Shown piece by piece: positions 50,465 to 50,714 of a stretch of 50,714 bases of DNA. A model generated the notes under the pieces. That model saw only the letters and a list, made by a program, of their open reading frames with translations, had not been told where the DNA came from and did no database searches. The translations under genes and the position numbers were made by a program. How positions within the stretch are numbered: the stretch's first letter is position 1; each line of letters starts with the position of its first letter. The stretch comes from Streptomyces violaceoruber (GTDB lineage: Bacteria > Actinomycetota > Actinomycetes > Streptomycetales > Streptomycetaceae), in NCBI GenBank assembly GCA_000720805.1, contig JODI01000061.1:1-50714 (forward strand), read 5' to 3'.

Positions 50465-50714
50465 TCACAGTCCCAGAACGCGCTCGGCGTTGCCGTGCGC
50501 GATGCTCGCGAGGTCGGCCGGCGCGTACGGGGCGGAGCGCAGGAATTCCACCGCCGCAGCGCTGGACTCGAACGGGTAGTCGATGGAGAACAGCACCCGG
50601 TCGACACCCACGGCATGGACGGCTCCCAGCAGCGCGGCATGCGACATGACTCCGCTGGTGGTGACGTACACGTTGTTCCGCAGGTAGTACGAGGGCAGGT
50701 GTTGCACCCTGTGC
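50465..50714 (-). CDS. Amidohydrolase-2/gamma-resorcylate decarboxylase-like protein, C-terminal part
   Basis: The last ~82 residues of a gene that continues past the window edge. YYLRNNVYVTTSGVMSHAAL, then VGVDRVLFSIDYPFES with the metal/catalytic Asp, and the ending SIAHGNAERVLGL match gamma-resorcylate and other hydroxybenzoate decarboxylases of the amidohydrolase-2 family. These non-oxidatively (de)carboxylate phenolic acids. Its place beside the salicylate operon suggests it makes or removes a hydroxybenzoate. The start and the other metal ligands are outside the window. Confidence 0.8.
   Translation of the reverse strand, partial: HRVQHLPSYYLRNNVYVTTSGVMSHAALLGAVHAVGVDRVLFSIDYPFESSAAAVEFLRSAPYAPADLASIAHGNAERVLGL

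Overview
The window is high-GC actinobacterial DNA, almost certainly from a Streptomyces chromosome. The signs are strong G/C bias at third codon positions, frequent GTG starts, chains of 4-bp ATGA/GTGA stop/start overlaps, many IclR, TetR, PadR and PucR regulators, twin-arginine secretion signals, and a gene set matching the salicylate (sdg) pathway described in Streptomyces sp. WA46. No rRNA, tRNA, CRISPR array, intact transposase or phage structural gene was seen. Pseudogenes and low-complexity repeats are common, so this looks like accessory, catabolism-rich territory.

Layout. (1) 1-1.7 kb is decayed DNA with a frameshifted HNH endonuclease remnant and an aspartate ammonia-lyase remnant that has lost most of its middle. 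(2) 1.7-14.8 kb is one minus-strand operon: a PotABCD-type ABC importer, two aspartoacylase/succinylglutamate desuccinylase-like metallo-deacylases, two FAD amine/amino-acid oxidases, a class III aminotransferase, an aldehyde dehydrogenase, an aldo/keto reductase and a HAD hydrolase. It reads as uptake and breakdown of an N-acylated and/or N-alkylated polyamine-like compound that I cannot name. (3) 14.8-17 kb holds two tandem near-identical IclR regulator genes, duplicated together with their promoter. A 5-bp inverted repeat in that promoter has changed in a compensating way between the copies. (4) 17.4-24.9 kb is a GABA-type module: aminotransferase, a fused FAD/Fe-S oxidoreductase, a succinate-semialdehyde dehydrogenase, and a divergent PucR regulator.

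(5) 25-30.3 kb has an SGNH hydrolase, PadR and TetR regulators with palindromic operators, SnoaL-like, Dabb and epimerase-like genes, and several broken genes. (6) 30.3-32.7 kb is a secreted GH5 endoglucanase with X2 and CBM46-like modules behind two LacI-type palindromes. (7) 33.2-39.2 kb has a zinc-containing dehydrogenase, a two-component system, a multiply frameshifted gene and a secreted amidohydrolase. Two 61-bp direct repeats about 4.7 kb apart, each paired with a 7-bp tandem repeat, mark the edges of this block. (8) 39.3-41.3 kb has a TetR gene divergent from an alpha/beta hydrolase and a small monooxygenase, with three evenly spaced operators between them.

(9) 41.3-50.1 kb is a complete salicylate-to-central-metabolism operon: salicylyl-AMP ligase, salicylyl-CoA synthetase, salicylyl-CoA 5-hydroxylase, mycothiol-dependent maleylpyruvate isomerase, fumarylpyruvate hydrolase and gentisate 1,2-dioxygenase, under a divergent IclR regulator with a clear palindrome. 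The window ends inside a gamma-resorcylate-decarboxylase-like gene that may feed or drain the same hydroxybenzoate pool.
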